Assembly (NCBI GenBank): GCA_003255025.1 | Contig: QANY01005078.1 | Location: forward strand, 372,001 to 436,000 | From: Datisca glomerata | Taxonomy: Eukaryota > Streptophyta > Magnoliopsida > Cucurbitales > Datiscaceae | Length of the DNA: 64,000 bases | Direction of reading: 5' to 3' | Part shown: positions 24,155-35,044 of the stretch, piece after piece | Numbering within the stretch: the stretch's first letter is position 1 | Layout of the letters: every line of letters starts with the position of its first letter | Notes under the pieces: generated by a model | Seen by the model: only the letters and a program-made list of their open reading frames with translations | Told to the model about the DNA's origin: nothing | Database searches by the model: none | Program-made: the position numbers and the translations under genes

Positions 24155-25416
24155 AATGTATCGAGAAAAGATATAAATAATTTTTACCTTTACTTGTAAT
24201 GGAGAATTTTTGAATTGGCGATATCTAGTTTACTGTCTTGTGTTCCTTATTATTGACGTTCACAGAACCTCAATCAATCTTCACACCAACACGCATCACA
24301 TTTGGGTTCAGGAAGTGTACCTTGGTCTAAAATACATTTTTGTCCAACTGACGTTGTTTCTCATTCATGTCCTTATGAGCTACTTCTAAGACCGAATGGA
24401 CCCACATGAGTAAAGCTATATGATTCAACTACCCTGTTAAAATCCTGACTTATTTATACCGAAATCGTATGATTCCACTATAGGTTAGATGCCGAATCGA
24501 CTCTCGACTCATGCGCGCTACATTTTCTGTTGGTGCAAATAAACATTTTTATTTCACGGTCTACAATATATTTTACGATGTTACCCTTTGTGAATATCAA
24601 TATCAAGGTCTGTTTATTAAATTACCATTTACCCCTCTAGTTATTATTTCTTTAACTCAATTATTTACTGTGAATAAGAAAGACATATAAGTGAAGTGCC
24701 TCGTACAATTCACAATGTCTTATTCAATGACTCATGTCATCGAGTATTGGGCTTGGTTTATTTATTCAAACATCCATCAATAAAGCATAAAGTAATATTA
24801 TTGCTATAGCAATCTGACCACCAATTCTATATCTGTGAATCACGCAATTCTAACATAATTGAATCATGATCCTAACAGCTTAGGTATTATCCGGGAATTT
24901 GAACTCACTCTTTTGGCGTATCAAATATCGCAAGTAATTAGGCCAAGTTTTGTATTCACCTCAAGATTAAAGTAATTATGAAAATATTCTTAAGTTGTAA
25001 TAATTAGATTCAGATCTAGATATATGGTTTTGCTCTAAACTAATTTGTTACTGGTCTATTCAAAATGTTCAATAACATGTATAGGTCAACCGTTAGAGTC
25101 TCCACTCTCATGCCCGAAGACCGGCATCCTTTGGTTCAACCTAAACCTAACAGTCATAATCAGACACGATTGCTCAGTCGATTCTAAGAGTGCAAATAAC
25201 ATTCTAAACTATTTTAGAAGAGTTTATCTAGAAGGCCCCTCTGTTTTTACTTTTCTTACATTGATAATAGTTCAGGACTTATGTAAATTATAAACACGCT
25301 TTTAATTAAAGGAAAACTTTCATTTACTCATAAAATTCAGTAATACATAAATGTCAGAGAAATAACTAAATACTCATAAATAGTTATCGCCCTACTTTAT
25401 GGACACAATTCCAACA
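24155..25416 (-). repeat. Copia-2 5' LTR
   Basis: Ends on the plus side with gacacaattccaaca like the 3' LTR. Its other edge is shorter than in the 3' LTR: about 100 bp corresponding to 19940-20005 are missing, and the next sequence is protease, not a primer-binding site. Confidence 0.75.
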
Positions 25417-25908
25417 CGCGTGAGGGATTCAAGGTCGTTGTTTCGCGTACTTACCAAGTTTCTCATCTCCATCATTTTTTTCTCAAATAATTCCTCTACC
25501 GCCTATTTCATTATGACCTAAGACTGACGAGCTTCTCCCGTAGCCTCTTTCACGTGATTTTGGGATTGGACTTCTACTTCCTCCCATTGTATGTTTTTGT
25601 TGTTCTCATGGTTCTCATGTCTTAAATATTGCCCGTTGCTCCAAGTGGATTTCTCATTCCTCATTATTTTCCCTTTGATTGACTTCAGCACGTGTCCTTG
25701 CTACCTCTTCCTGAAGTGTGTTGATATGGTCCTGAACAGTCTGTCATGTGTTGTGCAGTGCTTTTGTAATCCTCCTTTTTATCTCATGCATCCCGTTTAG
25801 AATTATCCGCAGCATTTCTGTCGGTGGGGTTGGTTTATCCACATGATCGTCTTCATTTCTAATCATGTTTCCCTCATTTAGGGTGGCGTTCGATCTGGTT
25901 CTGGGCAT
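25417..25908 (-). pseudogene. Gypsy-1 gag, N-terminal part
   Basis: The minus-strand ATG at 25908 opens MPRTRSNATLNEG, a typical gypsy gag start, and runs through HEIKRRITKALHNT (a stop follows) and LQEEVARTRAEVN to MMEMRNLVSTRNN, where copia-2 interrupts it. The frame is continued at 19894. Confidence 0.7.
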
Positions 25909-25973
25909 GTTTTATCATTTTTGAGGTGGGTATCACGAGCTTTTTCTCTTAGCTCTCAACGAGAGCACAAAAA
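25909..25973 (-). other. Gypsy-1 leader with primer-binding-like site
   Basis: Directly after the 5' LTR on the minus strand is tttgtgctctcgttgagagc, which resembles the sites after the 5' LTRs of the two other non-copia elements in this window (49611 and 47178). Confidence 0.4.
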
Positions 25974-26440
25974 TATAAAGGGTTTTCCTTCACATTTTTG
26001 AAAGTTACGAAGATAATGATGCAAGAAGAGAGAAGACTAAATATTTTGTGTAAAACTTTGCTTAGATTCAGTCTCTTCTTTTTTTTTATTACATAAGCAT
26101 GTAATTTAGGTCTTTAAAAGATATTGATAAATTAATAAAAAAAATGGGGAGTCCAGTGTTATTCTCAGAAACCAGGCCACACTCCTCATTCATTTAGGTA
26201 ATGCCATCATCTTCTTAGGATCATCCCCATGCATGTAGGATCTTTCCTAGATCTTTCCCAAACGTGGCCCTCATACCTTATGTGTTGACTATATTGCCTT
26301 TATAACTGTTGAATCAATTGTAACCGTCTGATCCCTCATGCAGCTCTGATTTTCCTTTTCCCGTTTTCCCACGGTGGAGATCTATTCACTCCCTCTTGAT
26401 TGGTTCTCCTTCATTCACATAGCATGGTGAAGATTTTACA
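25974..26440 (-). repeat. Gypsy-1 5' LTR
   Basis: Complete partner of the split LTR at 9302-9418 and 15479-15742. On the minus strand it starts TGTAAAATCTTCACC at 26440. It retains the segment (about 26215-26320) that is missing from the other copy. Confidence 0.75.
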
Positions 26441-27671
26441 CTTGTTTGGATGAATTGTCATTTCGTCGAAAGAAACTAAAAAAATTATGGAATCTTCCTA
26501 TATTGTCAGTGTATAAGTATTCTCGTCAACAAGATCCAACGTGCACGTGTTTCATTCGGAAGAGGTAGGTCTTATGAAATAAATATATGATTTTGGAGGT
26601 TAGGGCCTTATTTGGATTCTTGGTTGTTTGGATGCCAAAAACTTGCATTTTCCAATTTAGGGCAAACATTGATTTGGGATCACTTTGAGATCATCTTTCA
26701 AATCCAAGGTCTTAGTAAGCTCAGATCTGAAGCAATCCGGTGAAAATGGGGTGTCAACAAGTAAACATTTCTCACTAAAAACATTTTGTGCTGCCAAACT
26801 TTGAAGGATTTTCTCCCAAAAATATGATCTTTATGCTTTCGTATTTGATTTCACACATCTTCCGCATGTCGTTGGGTGAACCTTGGAAAGGAATTTTTAT
26901 TTGCTATACAGAGTTACAACCCTTCTTATAGTTAGTGAAAACAAAGGGAGTGTATATTTAGGTCATGAAACTAGAGATTGGTCCAACTAATTTATTTACA
27001 TAACTTACAATTGTTTTGTTTACATAAGTAGATTCGTTACTCCACCATTTTTGTAACTTTTTCTTCTCGACCATTTTCACACAAACCAGACATTCCCATC
27101 TCGAAGTTCTCCCTCACACAAAACATGTTGGTGTAACTTACCCTAAAGTGCACATAAAACATGATGGTGTAATTTACTAACTAAAGTATAAAGCAAGAGA
27201 ATTTTAATTAGAAGGTCAATCTAGGTTGAAACTCATCTCAATCGGGGATGCAAGAAAAAAATCTCCACTGAAACTCTCTGTAAAAGATTTCGTGCAAGAG
27301 AATTTTAAGCCTAGCTCTACAAGTATCACCTCCCTTAAATTGTCTCTATTTCATCATTTCCTAATATAAAGCATGTTTAGTAGTTAAATAGAAAATTCCC
27401 AACACTTGTAAATAAACCCAAGAGGCAAGCAAATCCTCCATTGAACCTAAGAAGCTTCCATGCAAATGAGGACCTCAAATCTAGCTTATGTTTTGAATTT
27501 CTCTCCTGTAATCAAAACTGTATATATGATATTTTCTTGTAATAAGGAGGCTTACTCAATGAAACATCAATGCTCAGTATTGTTTAAACCTTTCCTTTTC
27601 TTCTCGGTATTAAAGATGCTTTTTATTTCATTTCTCACGTTTGAACAGAACTGAAAATGACCGATTCAGTC
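26441..27671. other. Non-coding flank of gypsy-1
   Basis: No gene or clear element is seen. The phrase cataaaacatg or acaaaacatg followed by tggtgtaa occurs twice near 27120-27170. Confidence 0.5.
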
Positions 27672-28050
27672 AGCTTTTTATGTAGGTTCGGTTCGGTTCG
27701 TCAAAATTAAAGAACGAAATATTCGGTTCGATTCAAAATTTTGACATTTTTAACCAAACCGAACTTAAACAAACCAAAACTTTAATTTCCTATTATTTTT
27801 TATTTTTATGTATAATTTCATATAAAATCAAACCGAAACGAACCAGAATAAAACTTTAATTTTGTATTATTTTTAATAATATCCTTTGAAAATGCTCAAA
27901 AGATTTTATTTTTAATTACTATTATCGAACCGAAGAACCGAACTGAATCAAAACTTTTCGGTTAGGTTATTTTCCCACGAGCGGTTCGGCTCGATTTGGC
28001 AATATTATTGAACTGAAGTTTCGTTTCGGTTTAATTTTTAAGCAAAAAAA
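27672..28050. repeat. Repeat rich in ggttcggtt / aaccgaac motifs
   Basis: Clusters of ggttcggttcggttcg at the left, aaccaaaccgaac and aaccgaaacgaacc in the middle, and gcggttcggctcg and tttcggtttaa at the right. Such motifs on both strands make an imperfect inverted arrangement. The family is not assigned. A related gttcgggttcggttaggt string ends each unit of the array at 29817-30735. Confidence 0.5.
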
Positions 28051-29816
28051 TGATCGAATCGAGCTATGAACAACCCAATATTGAGTTAGTATGAAATTGA
28101 TTTGAGTCATACACCAATATAGAGTTTGTTTCTTGGCTCAATTAGGGAACTAACCCATTATACCAAAATAAAGGAGAAACTAGCCCAATATTTATCTTTT
28201 TATACAAATGGCCGAATTATATAGTGATCTACTAACAAACCGTCAAAAATATAATGATAAGACAAATCTACCCTTACTAACAAAAGGATGGACAAAGCCA
28301 CTCCATGACATTAGCTGCAAAAAATCGTGAAGAAGCGCAAACCCTAACCCCCGCTTCCAGACGACGCGACTAAACCTAGCACCTTCAAAACCACCTGCCA
28401 ATGGAAAAAGCTAAAAGGAAACTTAAATCAAAGCATCGAAAAACCTCCATTGCCATCCTCCATCAAATCATGGCATCGTGAAGCTACATCTAAGAACCGA
28501 AACAATCAGAAAAATCTGATTGTAAGTGAAAATTTCAGTATTAGTTTTAGTATATAACAGTATATTTCCTAGTGTTTATGACTCACTCAATCTTCTTCTA
28601 CAACTCTCAATACCCTAATCGTAAATCTAACACTTGATTATAGGTTTATCATTCCATTACGACAATTTCTCTCACTCATGGTAAATTTCTTTCTATTCGA
28701 TTGACTAGTATTTTTTGAATTCCGTTACTCATGTAAACTTAGCTACGTTACTGATTCTTTGATAAATTTCTAAAATTGATTTTCAAATCCAACATAACAC
28801 TCTCTAGAAATCACGGTATATTACATTTTATATGCATGATTACAGATTTTCATTCTACATTTCATTACGTATGTTCATTATAGTATACTTAGTTACTGAT
28901 TCAAACTAAAGATCATTATTGGTCTCATTAGTGATTTTCAGAAACAGAGATTTAAAGATTCTTGTAATTGACAGTAACAAAACAACAAATAGTATAAACT
29001 CATATGCCTTAAGTATAAAACCATATATATACACACATATATACTAAATGTAACTTCAATGTACCATGATTACATATTGTTCATTGTGTAAACATGCTTA
29101 ACTATATCCTAAATTATACAAACCAACTTGTAAAGTATTATGTTGGAGTAGTGTGATTGCAATGACAGACCAACAAATAGTATATATGTTTATGCCTGTA
29201 GTATATTTACATATATTTAATAAGTGTGAATTCAACATATGATATTGCTCTATAATGACTAAATGTATATTAATTATATATTAAGAACAACCAAGGTGAA
29301 GCAACTGATTACAATCAACTCGAACTTCTACTATGCCAAGCAAAAGAAAACAAGGAAAAAAAAGCTACAGCAAATTGAAGAGAGTGAGTTGGATGAGGCT
29401 CAAAACACTTTAACTAGTGAAATTCCCCAACATCTAAATTCCGTCAGATCCACAAACGACAGCACAAACGACAGCAGCTGAAAATGAGGTAAAAAAATTA
29501 AAACAGTAATTTAAAATATACATATGGTAATTAGATATATACGATTATTATGTTTAATGTAAACATTCTTGTTATTTATTATTTTGCAGGATTAAGGTTT
29601 TTGCCTAAAAAACTCAATTCAATAAAACATACACCATCACTAATTTTATTTTATTTATACTCATGATCCATCATCCACTTAACTTTCTTTAATTATTTCA
29701 CCCAAAATACCCTTCGTATACAACATCAAATCAAATTCAACTTATTCTTCTTCAACACTCAACCTCCATATTTATTTATATTTAAATAAATATATAAGAT
29801 TAAATATATCCTAACT
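28051..29816. other. Decayed non-coding region with a diverged ~190-bp duplication
   Basis: The phrase caacaaatagtat with tatgcct and agtata-like text after it occurs at about 28983 and 29170, inside two diverged copies of a block of about 190 bp. No gene is recognised between 28051 and 29260. Confidence 0.4.
29263..29510 (+). pseudogene. Exon-like fragment, unknown
   Basis: An open frame encodes a basic segment (KQKKTRKKKLQQIEESELDE) followed by a Ser/Thr/Asn-rich stretch, and runs up to gaggtaaaa near 29487, a possible 5' splice site. A plausible 3' splice site (ttttgcag) follows at about 29589. I recognise no family. It may be an exon of a decayed transposon gene. Confidence 0.2.
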
Positions 29817-30735
29817 CGAGCACTTCAAGATTTATTACAACATGATCTTGTAGTCATCTTGTACACTATAAAATGATTACATGATAATCTTGTATACATC
29901 ATGAAGTGTATAAGATGCTACAAGATCATCTTGTAGTGCAACATAAACTGCTCAAGATGATCATGTAGTCCTCTTATGGACAACAAAAAGACTACAAGAT
30001 TATTGTGAAGTATACACAATTAATTATAGGATTATCATGAGTTCGAGTTCGGTTCGGTTCCCAGTTGTCATTATTAATTAAAAAAAATTCAAATATTTTC
30101 AAATGATATAATTGAAAAAATAATATAAAAAATATAAAAATATTTTCAAATGATGTTATCGTGAGCACTTCATGATGCGTACAAGATGATCTTGTACACA
30201 TCATGCAGTGTATAAGACAAAGACGACTACAAGATATAGTGTTGTAGTGCATCATGAGCTGCTCAAGATGATCATGTAATTTTCTTGTAGTCTTCAAGAT
30301 GGCTTCAAGATTATCATGGAGTATACACAATCAACTACAAGATTATCGTCAGTTCAGGTTCCGTTAGGTTTGATTCCTCGTTCGTCATTATTAATTAAAA
30401 AATATTTTTTTAAACTATTTTCAAGTGATATTATTAAAAAAAATAATATAAAATCAAAATAATATAGAAAAATATAAAAAATATTTTCAAATGATATTAT
30501 CATGAGCACTTCATGAGGCATATAAGACGATCTAGTATTCATCATGTACACTAGAAGATGATTACATGGTAATCTTATACACATCATGAAGTGTACAAGA
30601 TGGCTACAATATATCATCTTGTTGCACATCATGAACTGCTCAAAATGATCATGTAGTGTATAAGATGACTATAACATTATCGTGAAGTATCACGATCAAC
30701 TACAAGATTATCGTGAGTTCGGGTTCGGTTAGGTA
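29817..30735. repeat. Three-unit tandem repeat (~330-355 bp)
   Basis: Units start near 29817, 30172 and 30503 with agcacttcaag or gagcacttcatga. Each carries acaagat, gatcttgta, catcatgaa-gtgtataagatg-like phrases and ends with caagattatcgtgagttc followed by a ggttcggtt-type string. The first two units are then followed by cattattaattaaaaaa and a poly-A/T spacer. Minus-strand open frames here are side effects of the repeat. Confidence 0.8.
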
Positions 30736-30737
30736 GT

Positions 30738-31230
30738 ATATTACATATATATCTATGAGAACTCTCAATATATAGTCAGTTACTGTTGATTAGCATATTT
30801 ATGTTTAATTGAGTACATACATTATATCTGCAATGGTATATTGATAGTTACTTTCAATATATAGTCAATTATTGTTGGAAGTATATTAATGTGTAATGTA
30901 TTACAGAAATTATCTAAGCAGTAGTATATTTATGAGAACTCTCAATATATAGCCAGTGACTGTTGATTAGTATATTTATGTTTATTGAGCACATAAATTA
31001 TATATGCAGTGGTATACTTACATTCACTCTTAGTATATATTCATTTATTTTAGGGAAGCATATTAATGTGTAATGAATTCCATAAATTATATGTGTAATA
31101 GAATATTTATGTTTACTCACAGTATATGGTCAGGGACTGTTTGGTAGGATATTAATATTTATTTGAGCACATAAACTATATCTGCAGTAGTATATTGATG
31201 ATTATTGTCAGTAAATAGTCATTGGCTGTT
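30738..31230. repeat. Minisatellite with ~85-bp half-units
   Basis: Repeated phrases are agtatatttatg, actctcaatatatagtcagt, ctgttgattag, atatttatgttta, gagcacataaa and tatctgcagtagtata. They alternate in a higher-order unit of about 170 bp, with five to six half-units in all. The array directly follows the 330-bp array. Confidence 0.75.
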
Positions 31231-33785
31231 AGGTCTTTATTCTTCTTGTTTTGAGCCTGCCATGAGTATCTTCTGACTGTTTTTTGAAATAATGTTTGAT
31301 TTCATTATAACTTATTGTTAAATCAATTGTTATGACACAATTGGAGCTTGACGAACCTTTCATGACAAATAAAGAAGGGAGAAAATATGCCAAATGAAAG
31401 CGATGGTGAAAATTCAGAAGCTGATTCATTTAGCTTATTGATGTGGAGACCAAAGAGTTTCAAAATATAGAAGCAATGGTTGTCTTGGCAAAGAAATAGA
31501 CAAATTGGAAAAAACGCAACAAGAAATGAACATATTCATGGTATGCATAGCATTTGTGTTGTGCAATCTTAAACAACATTATATGAATCTCCCTCATTGT
31601 TATATACATGCTGACTATGGATGTGTTCATTTTTAACTCTACGCTTACCTAAACAAAAACTAAACGACAACCATCTTTCTGTCATCTTCCAACGGCTTCT
31701 AGCTTACCTAAAGTTCTCATCAAGTAAAACGTAACTACATCTTTATCGGTATCAGCCGCAAGGTCGTGGTCAGTTCCCATATGATTTATGATGATTTTAG
31801 GTATGTCATAACCATGATTAACCGTCATGTGTTAGATAGGAAGCTAATGTTGTGGTCAAACATAGGTTTAACCTCTTTAAATTGTTTGTTGTTATATTTA
31901 TTTTATTTTATTGATTTCGATGGTTAAATTCGTATATAGATTATATGAATGTAGGAGATAAGATATTGGTTTAAAAATGCGGGTTTATATTATCTGTCTA
32001 TGTCGGGAATTATTTTAGTTTTGTTAAGTGAATTTTTTTAATATTTATATTTATTTTGAGAAAAATAAAAGTTTATATTTAAAGGAAGGTACATGCTTTT
32101 CGTGACATACTTATTGATTATTATAAAAAATCATATAGAAGTAAAAATAGAAATAAACATTTAGTCTATACTATATTCAAATGGGTTGAAGGGAGGAAAA
32201 CTTTTGATTGTCCCTTTTACCCTTCAAGCTCCACTAAATATAGTATAAATTTAAGTTTTTCTTTTATTTAATTCATTTACAACGTGATTAATTAATTATT
32301 CTTTTACTAATACTTTATAAAATTTCATATTTTATATTATCATGTTATTATAAATATGAAGGATCATGTATATGATTTTAGATATTTTTATATAATAGAT
32401 ATTCTTTCAGTCAATAACAATGAATTATTGTCAAGATTTTTTTGTTGATTAATTTTTTAATTAAATAATTAATATCATAATTTTCAATGTTCATTATCCG
32501 TAGTAAAATAGTTTATCATATTTAATTTTCTATTCTCAAAATAGATCAGAGATACTTCAATTTTTGTTTGTATTATTGATATATTTGTAGCCTGTAACAA
32601 TCCACACCAATCTCAATGAAAAGAGACGACGAGCTGAGCTGAGCTTTGAGAATTTTGAGAATGGGTTCGAATTTTGAGAATGGCGAGCTGAGCTTTTAGA
32701 ATTTTGAGTTTAATCGAACAGGGAAGCAAGGGTTGAGTTTTGAGCCTCTCAAATGGCTTGATATACGGATGGTTAAATTTGACAATAAATTATAAGATGA
32801 AAGTTATAAATAACAGAAATAATAGTTCAAAGTTAAACATGACGATAGTAACTAAATAGTTCAAAGGATTAATTTATAATTTTTCAAATTTTTTTATCTG
32901 TAATAGTTTAATTTTATAAATATAAAAAAATTATCATTATTATTTTCTTTTATTTTAGATTTATATTTTGAAAGCTAATGTATTTATTTTAACATTAATA
33001 GTAATTTAAAATTTTTTAACACCTGCAAAAGCACGCGTTTTCTGACTAATATATTAAAAATGAGATGAAAATGTGAATCATTTTTAGATCATTTTGTCAA
33101 ATCTTTATTTTATAATTTGAAAATTACCCTTTGAGTCTATTAATAGTGTATCATTAATTGTTAATTTTTTTTCTTTTCTTATTTCTCCAAATAATGTATC
33201 TCTTGAGCAAACTTTTTAATTTTTATTGTTTCTAATTTGAAATTTATTTTTAGGCATTAGAACATACTAAGTTATTTTGTTGTTAAGATATATATTAGGC
33301 AAATTCAATCAATCAATAAAAGAATAAAATATATTTTTAGTTCATTTATCACTTAGGGATCAAAGAAATAATATGCTAAAAATGTATAGAAGATGTTCTT
33401 CTAGCATAATTAACTTAATTAAAAATATTTTGGTGGGTAAGACTTATGATAAAATTATAATTATAGTTTTCTTAATTTATCCACTAATAAATGTGTTGTA
33501 TTCAAAAAATATTTATATGAGCAAGTAATGTATAAGAAAATAACAAAATAATAAAATCATACATATTACATACACCGCACATGTAGTTTAACTAGTGTAT
33601 CTAAATGTCAAAAATTGCTATCGCCACTTGTACAAATGAAACCACTATAGTCTTCGTCAAATTGTTTGAACTTAAAAAAAAATCATAGCCATGAAATCAC
33701 GATCCCTTATGTAACATTTGTTAGACCCCTTATATAACCTTTGTTAGATTTGATTTCCATTGCAAATAATGTGAAATCCAACTAA
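31231..33785. other. Non-coding AT-rich region with one exon-like scrap
   Basis: At about 31384-31540 (+) a coiled-coil-like text (IDKLEKTQQEMN) after one frameshift ends at catggtatg, a possible donor site. A short duplicated phrase, gagctgagctttgagaattttgag, split by a few bases, lies at about 32632-32715. Otherwise nothing is recognised. Confidence 0.4.
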
Positions 33786-34815
33786 CAATACAAGAAAAGT
33801 TGTCTACGGCGACGGTATTTATAGTCTATATCGACGGCTTTTAACCATCGCAAACGTTATGACGACGGTTTTGACAACCGTCGTGAAATAAAAATTTACG
33901 GTGACGGTTTATGAACCATCGCTCCTGTTGCTATGCTTTCTCCAACGATTTATGAACCGCGATACATATGAATAACAACGGTTTTATAACCGTCGCTATT
34001 AATTTACAGGTATCAAAAAGTAATTTTGTTGTCTTTCCTGTTTCTATATTTTGCTAAGCCTATATCCTACTTTTAACTTAGGTAACATCACAAACTAATG
34101 ATATATATAGTCTTTATGGACATAGCATGTGAGTGTTTTTCGTACTCTACCGTATTAGTTAAAAGAATGCATATAATGATTTAACAATATTATTTAGAGA
34201 ATGGCTCTAAATAAGGAAATGACATTTTTTTCTCAAGAAGTTAACTGCACTCATCTAATTAATATGGTATTTTTCCAAAACTGAAATAACCACATTATAA
34301 GATAGAAAAATATCATAATACAACATGTTCAATCCCTAGATTATGTAATGAGGCAGCCCATAGGCTTGCCCATTTCGGTTTATCCATTTCGAATGAATTG
34401 TAATGCAGGGAGTCAAACCCCCTTGTAGTGGCTGACGGTCTTTCCGACAAGTTTCAAAAAAAAATCACCACCATAATTTTCGTTCAACTAAATTAAACCC
34501 AACCACTAAAAAGGAATTGAATTCATTAAATCTAGAACACATCACTCAAATTCAGTTTTAGGAATGAGCCAAGGCAAGAGGATTAAAATTATTATTAATC
34601 AGTAAAAGAAAAGTATAGCCAAAACAACCATTATCAAGAGAGAGAACAACACCATATTTCTATTTTATACAACATAGCAAAAATATCACCAGAAAAAACA
34701 AAATAAAATAACCATGACTATATAATCAAACACAAAAAAAAAGAATAGAAACACAGAACACTAAGAAACTGATTTAGTATATGAAGAATCTAGAGATTTG
34801 TATACGAAAAAAATT

Positions 34816-34935
34816 TAATCCACATATTATCCTCATAAACTTCATATTTAATCCACATTTGAAAAAAAAAATTAATCCACATATATGAAAAAAATATTAA
34901 TCCACATATATAAAAAAAAATCAATCCACATATGA
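34816..34935. repeat. Short tandem repeat of taatccacat
   Basis: The decamer taatccacat, or caatccacat, followed by an A-rich spacer of variable length, occurs about six times. It lies inside the CACTA element. Confidence 0.7.
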
Positions 34936-34996
34936 AGTTTATGCAGAACCATTGCGAAAAGCACTGTTTTGCTCTTCTACTTTTCATTTCGACATA

Positions 34997-34998
<2 letters not shown>

Positions 34999-35042
<44 letters not shown>
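34999..35042. repeat. (AT)22 microsatellite
   Basis: Uninterrupted AT dinucleotide run of 44 bp inside the CACTA element. Confidence 0.95.

Positions 35043-35044
<2 letters not shown>

Larger units (their letters stand above)
19895..25416 (-). mobile_element. Ty1/copia element 2 (minus), inserted in gypsy-1 gag
   Basis: Two similar LTRs (19895-21410 and about 24155-25416) flank copia protease/pre-integrase, integrase end, RT and RNase H relics in minus orientation. The flanking pentamers tgtgt (19890-19894) and cgcgt (25417-25421) fit a 5-bp target duplication altered by two C-to-T changes. Removing the element makes the gypsy gag continuous. The element lacks gag and most of integrase, so it is dead. 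Confidence 0.85.
9302..26440 (-). mobile_element. Ty3/gypsy element 1 (minus strand), host of nested insertions
   Basis: On the minus strand the order is 5' LTR (25974-26440), gag start (25417-25908), gag rest (about 18950-19894), protease (18617-18840), end of reverse transcriptase (18310-18560), RNase H and H2C2 (17173-18300), integrase (about 16570-17170), and 3' LTR (15479-15742 plus 9302-9418). Gag-protease-RT-RNase H-integrase is the gypsy order. About 11.6 kb of the span is later insertions: a copia element in gag and a 6-kb inverted-repeat element in the 3' LTR. Many stops and frameshifts, and loss of the RT palm, show it is dead. Target duplications are not evident. Confidence 0.8.

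Noticed and set aside
28340..28355. Telomere-like string aaaccctaaccc
   Set aside because: Less than two repeat units, so not an interstitial telomere tract; too isolated to call a promoter telo-box without a gene.
29992..30632. Two minus-strand open frames of 112 and 92 aa
   Set aside because: They lie in the 330-bp tandem array and are equivalent frames in neighbouring units; composition is low-complexity.
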